Origin: Mimachlamys varia
Taxonomy: Eukaryota > Mollusca > Bivalvia > Pectinida > Pectinidae
DNA length: 64,000 nt
Assembly (NCBI GenBank): GCA_947623455.1
Contig: OX392534.1
Span: forward strand, 33,299,426-33,363,425
Direction: 5' to 3'
The notes under the pieces were generated by a model that saw only the letters and a program-made list of their open reading frames with translations, searched no databases and had not been told where the DNA came from. Positions 1 to 13,400 of the stretch are shown here, piece by piece. Both the position numbers and the translations under genes were made by a program. The stretch's first letter is position 1; each line of letters starts with the position of its first letter.

Positions 1-140
1 GCCGCCAGAGCTAATTTCCGGTTTTCAAAATTCAGTCTCCGATTTCAGTAAAAATTGGTACATGGGTGTTTTAAGGGATGCTGAATAACATGGTAACATT
101 TTCGTAAAGTTTGGTTGCCACCGAAACGAAAATGGAGGCC

Positions 141-898
141 TCTGATTGGTCGAAATTTATATATTGTCCGATTTCAATGAAATTTAATATATATGTGTAG
201 TATTACACCAACAACATTGTCGTCACATCCGTTTCATGATTCGTCAACATGGCCGCTATTTCCTGGCTTCTGATTGGTCGAAATTTATATATTGTCCGAT
301 TTCAATGAAATTTAATATATATGTGTAGTATTACACCAACAACATTGTCGTAACCTCCGTTTCGTGATTCGTCAACATGGCTGCTATTTCCTGGCTTCTG
401 ATTGGTCGAAATTTATATATTGTCCGATTTCAATGAAATTTTATATATAACTGTAGTAGGACACCACGGACATTGTCGTAACCTCCGTTTCGTGATTCGT
501 CAACATGGCCGCTATTTCCTGGCTTCTGATTGGTCGAAATTTATATATTGTCCGATTTCAATGAAATTTAATATATATGTGTAGTATTACACCAACAACA
601 TTGTCGGCACATCCGTTTCATGATTAGTCAACATGGCCGCTATTTCCTGGCTTCTGATTGGTCGAAATTTATAAATTGTCCGATTTCAATGAAATTTAAT
701 ATATATGTGTAGTATTACACCAACAACATTGTCGTAACCTCCGTTTCGTGATTCGTCAACATGGCCGCTATTTCCTGGCTTCTAATTGGTCAAAATTTAT
801 ATATTGTCCGATTTCAATGAAATTTTATATATAACTGTAGTAGGACACCACGGACATTGTCGTAACCTCCGTTTCCTAATTCGTCAACATGACCGCTG
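141..898. repeat. 128-bp tandem repeat, six copies
   Basis: The motif tctgattggt recurs at 141, 269, 397, 525 and 653, with a variant (tctaattggt) at 781: an exact 128-bp spacing. Two kinds of unit alternate. One has gtgtagtattacaccaacaa and the other has ctgtagtaggacaccacgg. The order is A, A', B, A, A', B, so the array is two copies of a 384-bp higher-order unit. Bases 1-140 are a diverged relative (cagtctccgatttcag). Short reading frames here are products of the repeat. Confidence 0.9.
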
Positions 899-1267
899 AT
901 ATATGGGGTGTCAGCTATATTTCCATTGTGAGTTCATTGGGCTCATCAGTTCCGACCAAAGGGGTAGTTTGGGGGACATCTGTAATGGTACCCCATTACA
1001 ATTAGCACTTGTTGAATATTTCATTATTTCAGTAGAGCGTATTTATGTCAGCTTTATACATTCTGGTAAAGAATTTAGAATTCAATACAATATTTAATAA
1101 ATTAATACATGTACCGGTACATGTATATATTTAGGATGTTTTGTTTTCAAATCATGCAAATTTCTTGTTTTCAAGATTCAACTACCTAAAATTTGTAAAA
1201 ATTATGATTAAACCATTCATGATTGTCGAACTTTATACCAGAGTGATATTTTTTCTTTCCTCTCTAG
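899..1267. other. intron, no feature seen
   Basis: This stretch lies between the 128-bp array and the first recognised exon. A 64-codon reading frame crosses it, but it has no convincing splice sites or recognisable protein features. The end is the pyrimidine-rich acceptor ttctttcctctctag of the next exon. Confidence 0.6.
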
Positions 1268-1405
1268 GAACTTATACATGCCCACAGACCAGAGTCTGTG
1301 TACGACGCCCTTATTGTAGAGAAGAAGATGTTAGAGGCAGCAAACAAGGAATGGAGTAAGATGCAGAGGCCCGGGAAATCCTACTCGGACCAGCTGGAAA
1401 AAGAT
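1268..1405 (+). CDS. CCDC162-like exon 1 of window
   Basis: Phase 0 in and out, 46 codons beginning ELIHAHRPESVYDAL and ending SYSDQLEKD. Acceptor tttcctctctag, donor GAT|gtacgt. It is probably an internal exon, since there is no initiator ATG or upstream stop that would make it first. Confidence 0.88.
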
Positions 1406-4400
1406 GTACGTGTTGCTACGGTTACGAAAATATTTAACATTAAACAGTATTAGGGTCATTCTCCCTATTATTAAAATCATATTAATTTTATCAAATAGTT
1501 ACTTTTCATATAAAAATTTGGCAATGTTTGTATTTTGCAGTACCCTATAAATGCATTTTCATTATAAGAGCAACATTTATGCGAAAGGAAAATATCAGCC
1601 AAGATATTGGATCAAAGTTAAAAAGAATTTACCATGATTGAACAATCTTTCAACTAAAGACATTTTTTCCATCTTTAAATCAAGAGTTGACATGGTAAGA
1701 ATTCCTAAATTTCAAAATAACTTTTTTGTTTGTGCTTTACTTGGCTGATTCACACATACACGATTATCAACAGTTTTTTAATGCTCCTTTAGAATTGCTT
1801 TACCTTTGCTATCATTCATTATATAAAAGTCTGTTTTATGTTGTTTCAGTTGTTTTCCGAAGTGTTTGCTGACGACCCGTTGTTTATGTGCGAGATAGCC
1901 CAGAACATGGTTGCCCAGGGTGCGGAGGAGGCACAGAGAAGGCCCGCCAAGGAGAGACAGGCCCTGATGGTAGCCACGGTTGGGCGACTCATGGAGGCAA
2001 GTTACATCATAATGCCCGCTTGTTTGATCGTATTAATTATACATACAATCACATACGATTAATTATACATACAATCACATATGATTAATTATACATACAA
2101 TCACATACGATTAATTAAACATACAATCACATACGATTAATTATATATACAAACACAAACAATCAATCATGTGATTGTATGTATAATTAATCGTATGTGA
2201 TTGTATGTTTAATTAATTGTATGTGATTGCATGTATAATTAATCGTATGTGATTGTATATATAATTGATTGTTTGTGATTGTATGTATAATTAATCATAA
2301 TTATGTGATTGTATGAATAATAAATTGTAATTGACCTTGACCTTCCTGTTACAGGCACTCACCTACCGTTACAGACTGATAGACTCCGCCTGGGAAACAG
2401 ACATACTTGCCAAGGTAAGATTTAATCATCATCCCCTCAGCCTGGGAAACAGACATACTTGCCAAGGTAAGATTTAATCGGTGTCCTTTCAGCCTGGGAA
2501 ACAGACATACTTGCCAAGGTAAGATTTAATCATTGTCCCTCCAGCCTGAGAAACTGACATACTTGCCAAGGTAAGATTTAATCATTGTCCCCTCGGCCTG
2601 GGAAACAGACATACTTGCCAAGGTAAGATTTAACCATTGTCCCCTCGGCCTGGGAAACAGACATACTTACCAAGGTAAGATTTAATCATTGTCCCTCCAG
2701 CCTGGGAAACTGACATACTTGTCAAGGTAAGATTTAATCATTGTCCCTCCAGCATGGGAAACTGACATACTTGCCAAGTTAAGATTTAATCATTGTCCCT
2801 TCAGCCTGGGAAACAGACATAATTGCCAAGGTAAGATTTAATCATTGTCCCCTCAGCGTGGGAAACAGACATACTTGCCAAGGTAAGATTTAATCATTGT
2901 CCCCTCATCCTGGGAAACAGACATACTTGCCAAGGTAAGATTTAATCATTGTCCCTCCAGCCTGGGAAACTGACATACTTGTCAAGGTAAGATTTAATCA
3001 TTGTCCCTCCAGCCTGGGAAACAGACATACTTGCCAAGGTAAGATTTAATCAGTGTCCCCTCAGTGTGGGAAACAGACATACTTGCCAAAGTAAGATTTA
3101 ATCATTGTCCCCTCAGCCTGGGAAACGGACATGCTTGCCAAGGTAAGATTTAATCATTGTCCCTCCAGCGTGGGAAACGGACATACTTGCCAAGGTAAGA
3201 TTTAATCATTGTCCCTCCAGCCTGGGAAACTGACAATTACTTGCCAAGGTAAGATTTAATCATTGTCCCTCCAGCGTGGGAAACTGACATACTTGTCGAG
3301 GTAGGATTTAATCATTGTCCCTCCAGCCTGGGAAATAGACATACTTGCCAAGGTAAGATTTAATCATTGTCCCTCCAGCCTGGGAAACAGACATACTTGC
3401 CAAGGTAAGATTTAATCATTGTCCCTCCAGCCTGGGAAACTGACATACTTGCCAATGTAAGATTTAAGCAGTTTCCCCTTGGCCTGGGAAACTGACATAC
3501 TTGCCAAGGTAAGAATTAATCATTGTCCCCTCGGCCTGGGAAACAGACATACTTGCCAAGGTAAGATTTAAGCAGTTTCCCCTTGGCCTGGGAAACTGAC
3601 ATACTTGCCAAGGTAAGAATTAATCATTGTCCCCTCGGCCTGGGAAACAGACATACTTGCCAAGGTAAGATTTAAGCAGTTTCCCCTTGGCTTGGGAAAC
3701 GGACATACTTGCCAAGGTAAGATTTAATCATTGTTCCCTCGGCCTGGGAAACGGACAAACTTGCCAAGGTAAGATTTAATCATTGTCCCCTCGGCCTGGG
3801 AAACGGACATACTTGCCAAGGTAAGATTTATTCAGTGTCCCCTCGGCCTGGGAAACGGACATACTTGCCAAGGTAAGATTTAATCAGTGTCCCCTGGGCC
3901 TGGGAAACGGACATACTTGCCAAGGTAAGATTTAACCATTGTCCCCTGGGCCTGGGAAACGGACATACTTGCCAAGGTAAGGTTTAACCATTGTTCCCTC
4001 GGCCTGGGAAACGGACATACTTGCCAAGGTAAGATTTAACCATTGTCTCCTGGGCCTGGGAAATGGACATACTTGCCAAGGTAAGATTTAACCATTGTCC
4101 CCTGGGCCTGGGAAACGGACATACTTGCCAAGGTAAGGTTTAACCATTGTCCCCTGGGCCTGGGAAACGGACATACTTGCCAAGGTAAGAATTAAGATGA
4201 AGATGAAGAAGAAGAGGATCAGTGTTCTACATTACATACAGTTTATCTTTTTCATTGAAATAAACTTAAAATGTAAGTACTGGAAACAGGAAAAACTGTT
4301 TAAATTCTTTTAAACTTTTTGAAATGAACTGAAACAGTTATGTCCCTACAGTCATACAAATGTTTGGTTTTGTTTACAGATCTATAAGAAGCAGGCGGAG

Positions 4401-7400
4401 GAGATGGGATACCATGAATCTCACATGTTTATACGCTTTGTCCAGTTCGAATATGCGTCATACAAAGAGGACGCGGGTAAACCTCCTCCAACTTTCATGA
4501 CCCAGGACCAAGATGACGAATCAGCAGCCGACAGGTAAAGATTTATTACAGCTTATCTTTCTCTTCTCATTGCTTCTATGACAAAACATACACAGTATGT
4601 TTACAACACACTTCTGAGACTGAGGCTGAGGTCCTATCGGAGTGGAAATGTCCTGGTTGTTCAAGAAGTAAGAATTTAAAAGATTGATAATTTAACTAAC
4701 TGTATTCATTAGTCAGATAGGTAAATACAAGGGATGTATAATATGGAGCATCATCATCAAGATTTCCAGTTTCATTATTATCTCACCTGCCTGAAGTGAA
4801 CTTATGCTGTCGTCGGGCCGTGTCAATGCTTGAATTTAAAAAACTTCTTCTCAGTAACCAAAAAACCTAGAATTATGATATTCACCCAGTAGCTTGCTGG
4901 GAGAAAGGGCTATAAAATTATTTCAAATGAATGACCTTGATACACTTTCAAGGTCACAGGATCACATCTTCAAACAACATCTTCTCGATAACCAAAAGGC
5001 ACAGAGTACTGATATTTTACCTGTAGGATGCTTCCATATTTGTAAATATAAATGACCTTAACCTGAAAGGTCACAGGGGTCAATGTGTTTAAAGTTGTCA
5101 AATGACTACTCTTCAATAAGCTAAAAGTTCAGGGTACTGATATTGTACCTTTAGGATTCTTGGAAGTTTGTTCAAAATATTGACCTTGATCCACTTTAAA
5201 GGCCACAGAGGTCAAATGTGTAAAAAATTTAAAGCTTATCAAATTTTCTGGGTAGGTCTTGAAGGTTGATTATAAACAATGACTGATTACATTGATACTG
5301 AATATTTTATCTAACTTCCTGATAGTATGATATTATTGAAAAAATAGTTACGTACCAAATTATCATGTGTTAACTTAGTTTCACTGTGAACCACTCTATA
5401 CAGTATCCCTGTCTCCGCCAGAAACAGAAATGGTTTTAATTTTCTTGTCTCTTACTTCTCCTAATTTCTACCTTCTGATATAAAATTCCTAAGTAGACAA
5501 TTCCTGTGCTCACTCTAGTCTGAAAAATGTTTTAACAAAAGTCACTGAAGACTGCTTTTCTCTTTTAGCAAATAAGAATTTCCTTTAGCAACTTTTACTC
5601 ATTAGTAGAGTCAAAATTCAAGTGTTGATATAAATATTAGTTGTGATGTATTTAACATATCATTAATTGAACTGGATCAATTCTTATTATACATTTTTAG
5701 GGAGTCAGTGTTTATGAAAATTATTTATTCAACACAAATTCCATTAGCAAAATTAGCTAAAGGCATATTTTTTCTTTTAGCAAATAAGCACTTCATTTCG
5801 TTAATAACGAAAATGCTAATGGCTACAGTGAGCACAGAATTCAACCATATCTGATCTTGTTTCAGTGATTGACTATTTATGTTAACAGATATGTACCAAT
5901 CAACATGTTTCTCGGAGTACACGAGTTGGATGAGGGTCACGTCGGCCGATTCAGCTTCCGAACCCGAGAGGGTGTTCTACAGGTAAATACAGCATCTGTT
6001 TTTGTATTGTCATGAAATCAACAGAAAAAGACAAATCTGATAGGAATAGCTGTAACAGAAACTCCAAAAATGTTACTGCCATTCTCTTGTGCTGTAAAAA
6101 TACTTATTTTAGAGGATTTAAAATTTTTAGCATATCATGGAATTTTAACAGAATAAATTAATACACTCATAATAATTATATACCGGAACATTAATTATTG
6201 CAGTAAATAATTTAGCGCAAATTTTAAAGTACCAAAAACAATAAGATTAGAATACTCTTAACACTTCCTGTAGATAGGTATGTCACAATATTTATAAAGA
6301 GTTGCAACCTTTAATACTAGAAAAAAGGTTCTGTAACTGCTACTTGTAGGCCAATAGAAAAGTTAAGGATTTATATTTGTGAAACTTGATCCAAGGATTG
6401 ACATTTTTGTTACGATATACAGATTATGCGTCCGGGTGGTGTGGAGAGCTTGTCCGCAGTACTGAAGGCCCAGATTGTGCAGAAAAATGCCCTTCTAGCT
6501 GCCGTTCAGCTCGTGGATGTCTGTACGCCATTGAAAGAGCCAGAGAACTTAAAAAGGTACATCTCCAGAGAACTGTTTTGAAAATATGAAAATAATTATA
6601 CTGTAAAAGCTGAATTGACACATAAATGTTAATATGTTACATCCTGTTTATAGGAAATTTACTAGAAATTTTATATTTCTTTTAATGCGATACCCATAAT
6701 TATTTTGATATATACCCGGTATATGAAAACTGAAAAAAAAGATGATATCTTCTATGCATGAATATGTGCAGAAAGAAAATTGATTAATCTAGACTGGTGT
6801 TTTGTTAACAAAGTGATAATTTGCTCTTTAAGGATTGTATTGACAGTTAAAATTGGAATATTTTCTGAAAGTAGCTACATGTACAAAGGGCAACATCAAT
6901 TTGTAATAGAAATAGTACTTTATTTAATAGGGAAATCATAATTTCTCATCTCGGACTGTCTTTGAGAATTTAGTTGTCAAAAAATGTCATTTACATAGTT
7001 TCATTTTGAATATGCTGAAAAAGTTTTAAAAAAGAAAGAAAACACTAAGTTTCATTTTCAATATGCTGAAAAAGTAAAAAAAAAAAAAAAAGAAAGAAAG
7101 CATAAGTTTCATTTTCAATATGCTAAAAAAGTATAAAAAACAAGAAAAAAGACATGCTTTATTTTATTATTTCAAATTCAAAATAAATGTCTCACTGTTT
7201 GTAGTGGAAGATTGAGTCCTACGGAAACCAAGAGTGAGAAGAGTTCCCTGACACAGTTGACAGGCTTCTCCAGTGGGACCGGGGGTACCGCTCTAGGCTC
7301 CAAGGGTTTAGGCAGGACAGCCCGCAATAGACCCCTCCCCGAGTCGTTTGTTTCCATCAAACTGGAAAAGGTAGGATTATTAAGTTTTATTGATAATCTG

Positions 7401-10400
7401 ACAATTTTAGAACTTTTGTATGCACGTCAGAAGATACAATTCAGTCCAGTTATACCAGGGGTAGACACAGGAGTTTACTGAAGAGCTTGGAAGCTCACTG
7501 TATAACATAAGAGGTTTGTTGTGATAAATGATTTGTGGTCTTCATAGAAACCATGAAAATGAATACATTGATTTGAATGATATGCATGTTACTGATTATT
7601 AACTTATTAAACCCTGAAATTTCATGATGGACCATTCCAACCTTTGAATTGGATGATTTCAAATGATTCTCCAGGGGTATTGAGTTAATATAGGATTACA
7701 ACAAAAGTTTATACATTGTACTGCGATACAAAATTAAAAGCTTCATACCGTCATACAGTAATCAAATATTGACATGGTATAAAGATTGTAAAATTGATAG
7801 TGAATGTAATTATTATTCCTCTTTAATGTTGTACATCAAGCAGGTGATATTGATTCATATAGAATTAGTCACCATCTGGTTCCTAGGGGAGGGGGGGCTT
7901 AATTTATTTATGCGAGACGTTTTGACATATTTGAATGTAAGTTAATTAATATATTGTTTTACTTCCTTTGACCTCAAGCCATGATATGATGAAATTGTAA
8001 CTTATTATAAAAATGTTTTTATTTTATTTTGACTTCTACAGACCCCAAGCCGAGACCTGATGCTGAATGAATTTGTACACAAGAAAAGTCAGATGGGCAT
8101 GCTGCTGAGAAACACAGAGGAGATGGAGAAATTAAAGAGGTTTGTTTTGTGATGTAGTCAGATGATCTCTTTAGTATAAAGTGTTAATGAATGAAATCTA
8201 TATCAAGGTTTTGTGATAAACTTAATTGATTCACCCCTGAAGATAGATTTGAACTCTCCCAATACAAAGGTTGGAATAGTTCATTATGAAATTTCAGGAG
8301 TGAATGAGTTAAGTATTTTACTTTTCCAGCTTTACTCATTAGATTGACATAAGAAGGATTAGGACTTTTGTGTATAGTCAAAGTTCTTATAAATATAAGA
8401 TATCACATGAGTTTTCATTTCATATGAGATTTGGGGAAAAGTCCTAAGAATTATTTCTTTCTCAAAGTATAAACTGATTCATTGATGTGTTGATTGTTTC
8501 CATGACAATTTCAACAATGTCTAGAAACAATTCATCAATGCCTAGAAACAATTTCAGCAATGCCTTGAAATAATTTTAACAATGTCTAGAAACAATTTCA
8601 ACAATGTCTAGAAACAATTTCAACAATGTCTAGAAACAATTTCAACAATGTCTAGAAACAATTTCAACAATGCCTTGAAATAATTTTAACAATGTCTAGA
8701 AACAATTTCAACAATGTCTAGAAACAATTTCAACAATGCCTTGAAATAATTTTAACAATGTCTAGAAACAATTTCAACAATGTCTAGAAACAATTTTAAC
8801 AATGTCTAGAAACAATTTCAACATTGTCTAGAAACAATTTCAACAATGTCTAGAAACAATTTTAACAATGTCTAGAAACAATTTTAACAATGTCTAGAAA
8901 CAATTTCAACATTGTCTAGAAACAATTTCAACAATGTCTAGAAACAATTTTAACAATGTCTAGAAACAATTTCAACATTGTCTAGAAACAATTTTAACAA
9001 TGTCTAGAAACAATTTTAACAATGTCTAGAAACAATTTTAACAATGTCTAGAAACAATTTCAACATTGTCTAGAAACAATTTCAACAATGTCTAGAAATA
9101 ATTTTAACAATGTCTAGAAACAATTTTAACAATGTCTAGAAACAATTTTAACAATGTATAGAAACAATTTTAACAATGTCTAGAAACGAACAATTTCAAC
9201 AGTGTCTAGAAACGAACAATTTCAACAATGTCTAGAAACAATTTCAACAATGTCTAGAAACAATTTCAACAATGTCTGTAAACAATTTCAACAATGACAG
9301 AAACTATTTCAACAATATCTAGAAACAATTTCAACAATGTCTAACTCACTGGACTATTTTTTCTGTGTTTTGTCCCTGACAGGACCCTGATTTCTGACTT
9401 CTGCTACATGTTCAATCGGCGGATGGCCCAGTTTTCCTTGAGAGGACAAATCATCGCTTACTACAACAGTATAATCCGTCTGCTTGAGGACTTTCAGTCA
9501 TTACGGTAATTCTTCATTTCTGTACGGTGAACAGTTTCTGGGAAATCTCATTTTGTTAGGTTCAAGTTTTGAACGCAACAAAATCACAGTTGAGTTGATA
9601 TATATACATTATATATTGAATATTATGAAAATTCATAAAATCAAAACAAATTGTAAAATGAACATTTCAACTACTTTGCACTCATAAAAACGTCAACAGT
9701 GTTTATTTAGACAAGTTTCTATCAACATCATGTTAAAGAGTGGCTAATATCATTTAAGCCCTAGTGTGTTAATTGTTTTATTTCGTAAACAAGAGTTTTG
9801 ATACAAATGGTGACATCCTTATTTTGTTGTTAAGGAAATGGCATTTTTAGACTACTGTTTCCTGCATATTTACTTTGGTTTTCTTGTAATATAATTACAT
9901 CACAATGGAAATAACGTACATTTATAACAAAAAGGGAGTCAGTTCTTGTTTACGGAAAAGCCCAAGAGACAAACCCTCGAATTATTCAATAATCGCCATC
10001 AAGATTCTGGTGAAAGACTCACTATTGTTACCAGGTCTTGTCAATGGTTGCAGGGATACAGAAAAAGTTACAGCATAACATTAATGGTTAAAGAGTCCTA
10101 TAAACCATTCCCCCAAAAGTCACATTTGATCCTTACCAATTTAAGGACTGGACAAGTCTATTTTAGATATGAAGGGGGAATGAGTTGGTATAAACTTGTG
10201 TGCTTTATATTAACAGAAACACCTACTTCATGTTAGGAGAACCAAGTGAGAAGAAGGAGGACGTGGATGACCTTTCTGGACTGACCCCAGATCCAAGGTA
10301 CGATACAATTTTTTTTTTATTATACATGAATAACATAACACTGTAAATAAAGTTCCGGGCGCAGCTACTACAAATTTCAGGATTTCAGCATCACACCTAG

Positions 10401-13400
10401 TTCACAGATAAACTTTCGCAAAGCATATGTTATACATATATAACAAGTACACATTTCTTATGAAGTGATCAAGTCATTGTCTATTTGGTCTGTTTATAAA
10501 CAAAAGTGTTCAAAAGACAATATATTCTTCAGCATAAAAACAAAGGTAAACAGAACTCTCAAACAAACTTAGGGCCCTGGGCTGTAGATAATTCTAAAGT
10601 CGTTACAATTTTCGTTCTTGATTAACGCAGGCAGAGAAAATCCCGCCCCAGACAGCTTCTCACCAACGACGGGAAGCACGTCCTCAACATCTGGTTCATT
10701 CCACATCACACAGAGGCTTTGAGCATGTTCAAGAAGCTGGACGATGCGGATTGTGTGAGTGCGCTGACGTACACTGTGATGATCGTAGCTTCGCTACACG
10801 ACATGCTCCAGTACCTGTGTGCACACTCACGTCTCGGTAGTTCTCTCGCTCGACTTGGGTCACGGAAGATGGAGTTTGTATCGGCAGACTGGGGTGGAAT
10901 AGAAGGAATAGGTAAGATAATGTTTTCAGATATTATAGACATTAAACCTCTAACAGAGTAAACATTTATAACATCTAAAATTGTATAACTTTAGCAGGGT
11001 TTTCCTTTGGACCCTCACATTTTATAAATTTAGAGTCCTGGGACTCCTATCACCAATGATATATAAGAAAATTTGATCAATTGTAGGAGTCCTTTGGCAA
11101 TTTTAGGAGTCAAAATTACAGGTTTTTGCAAGTCAGGGAAAACTCTTCTTTAATACGATAATAAGATAAGAAACTCAAATATTTTAAAATCAAAATTCAA
11201 TTTATAAACAAGAATAAAAATTAATTAAACTTTTAAAAAATTTTCAAAAAAAGTACCAGGTGGTATGTAGAAAATGTATGACATCCTAAAGAGAAAAAGT
11301 AGAACTGCTCAGTTTGGAAATATAAACCTCTTTAAACTGCTATTGTTTTTCCAGAGAAATTTTGGTATTATAAACGAATTGGGCGATAATTAGAGTAAAA
11401 CAAAGTTCTCAAGAAAAAAAATGATCCTTGAAATAAAACGAGAGTCATTATGTATATTGAAATTTTTTTTGTTTTTAAATATAATTTTTTGAAACATGCA
11501 TCTTCGGCCATTTTTTAGATCAGTTTAAGTATTTTGTTTCTTATTTTTTTGTGTATCATGGCTTACATGCTTCGAATTTTCAGTTTTACTTTAAATTTCT
11601 AAACTGGTGTCAAACATTTATAGGATCTGAACTGAGAGAAATTCAGAAGCAGATAGACAGTTTACCGAACCCAAACGACCCGGCAACCATCGCCGACCTG
11701 CTGAATCTGCGGAAGGATGTCATGTTCCTAGAGTTTGATACAGCTGTCCGACACTGTATGACTGATACTTTCTTATCAACGGGCAACGTACAGGCATTTA
11801 AGGTAAAAATCATAAAACTTCTGTTCAGTTAAAACATTTTATTTTGTTTCAGAAGGTTAATTTTTTAAATGTTCCTCTTACTGTCATGTTCTATTTAGAT
11901 TTAAGAATTAATTTAACTTATCATTAATTTTTGAAAAATAAGAAAAAAACCAACTTCAAACTTGCTGTGTTAATCCAAAATATAATTATCTAAAGAACAC
12001 ATGTGACACATTCTGTAATTCTTATGTTCCTGTTTATCCTAGCAGAATCTTTCTGACAATTTTACCTATTTTACGTTTTTTTTCTACAGTCAATCAAGCA
12101 GAACATTCATCACGCTCTGCCTGCTCTGAGTAACATCCAACGTCCTGCTCTGTATGGTTCTCAGCTGACGATCCCGGAACCTGTGGAACCGAGGGATTTA
12201 ATAGCACGTGAACTTTTCCCATACAGATCCTTCCTTGGCCGGTATGTAGAATGATCTCGTCAACCGTTTTACCAATAACTTAATAAGTGGTCTTTGTAGA
12301 TTGTTTTTCTTCTGTTACTTTTACAGAAGTCACTATTTTTTCATTGCCTCGACCAGGGATCTCTGGCCTACTACTATTTTACTCATCTACAAAATGAGTT
12401 GAAGAAATATTCTCCCTAGTCAAGTTCGAAGTAACAGGCTATTACCTAAGATTTTTTACGAGGATGACATTGCATCAAAATTTGTCGGAGTGTAACTAAT
12501 AAAATCTTGTTAAAAATATTCAACCAGCAGGTAAAATATTCATAAGATCCGAATATTGTGTATTGCTTTATTAATATAAACCTTATTTCTTGAAATAAAG
12601 TTTAAATTTTTTGACTGTTTGAAGATTGATAGTGTGTAAATTTCACTGATGGGTGATGTTTTTATCAGATTATGATAATAATAAGTTTTTGTCTATTAGC
12701 TCTTAACTCATTAACAAATCTGTTTTGTATATCCAGGGCTCTAACACCTAATCCCTATCTGAGAGTAGGATATGGGCTTATTACTAGATACATAAAGTGT
12801 TAACTGACTGAATTTTCAATAAACTTTGCTTTAACACTTACTGTTTGGTATGTTGCAGGACCGGACCATTCCCATTGGCTCTCTATCAGTTCCACATGAT
12901 TGAATATTACATACAGTTATGTCTGGCTGGACTCAAGGAGGTGGACAGGTCAGTTTAGTTTTTTTTATTTCATTACCAGGGCAATTTTTGTCCATGCAGA
13001 CTTTGACTTTTTTTAGTTGAAACGTTTTCGGGCAAAAAACCTGACGCACCTGGAAATGTTCATGCTGGCCTTGCAAGGATTTCTCACGGCTCGCCTGAGA
13101 TCAGATTACTAGGTCTGACATAATTTAATAAAGAACAACTTTGGTCCGGCCAGTTTAACCAATTATATGAAAACGGCCCTAGTAAACTAACAAATGCATT
13201 GCTTATATGGAAAAAAATAAAATAAAAAAAAAACAACAATTAACGGTTACATAAGAATGAATAAGAAGTAAATAAAGTGAAAATTTTGAGAAAGATTTGC
13301 TGAATTGGGTATGATAAATGCATGAGAAATGGAAAATAAATTTCCAAAATGAATGAAGGACTAACTCTCTGTCGATTACTTTGTTAGACACGTGGCTAAC

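Noticed and set aside
903..1097. 64-codon open frame upstream of exon 1
   Set aside because: It has no splice sites that join in phase to 1268 and no recognisable sequence.
9946..10236. 96-codon open frame
   Set aside because: It runs through an intron into exon 10 in the wrong frame; the spliced frame is different and continuous.
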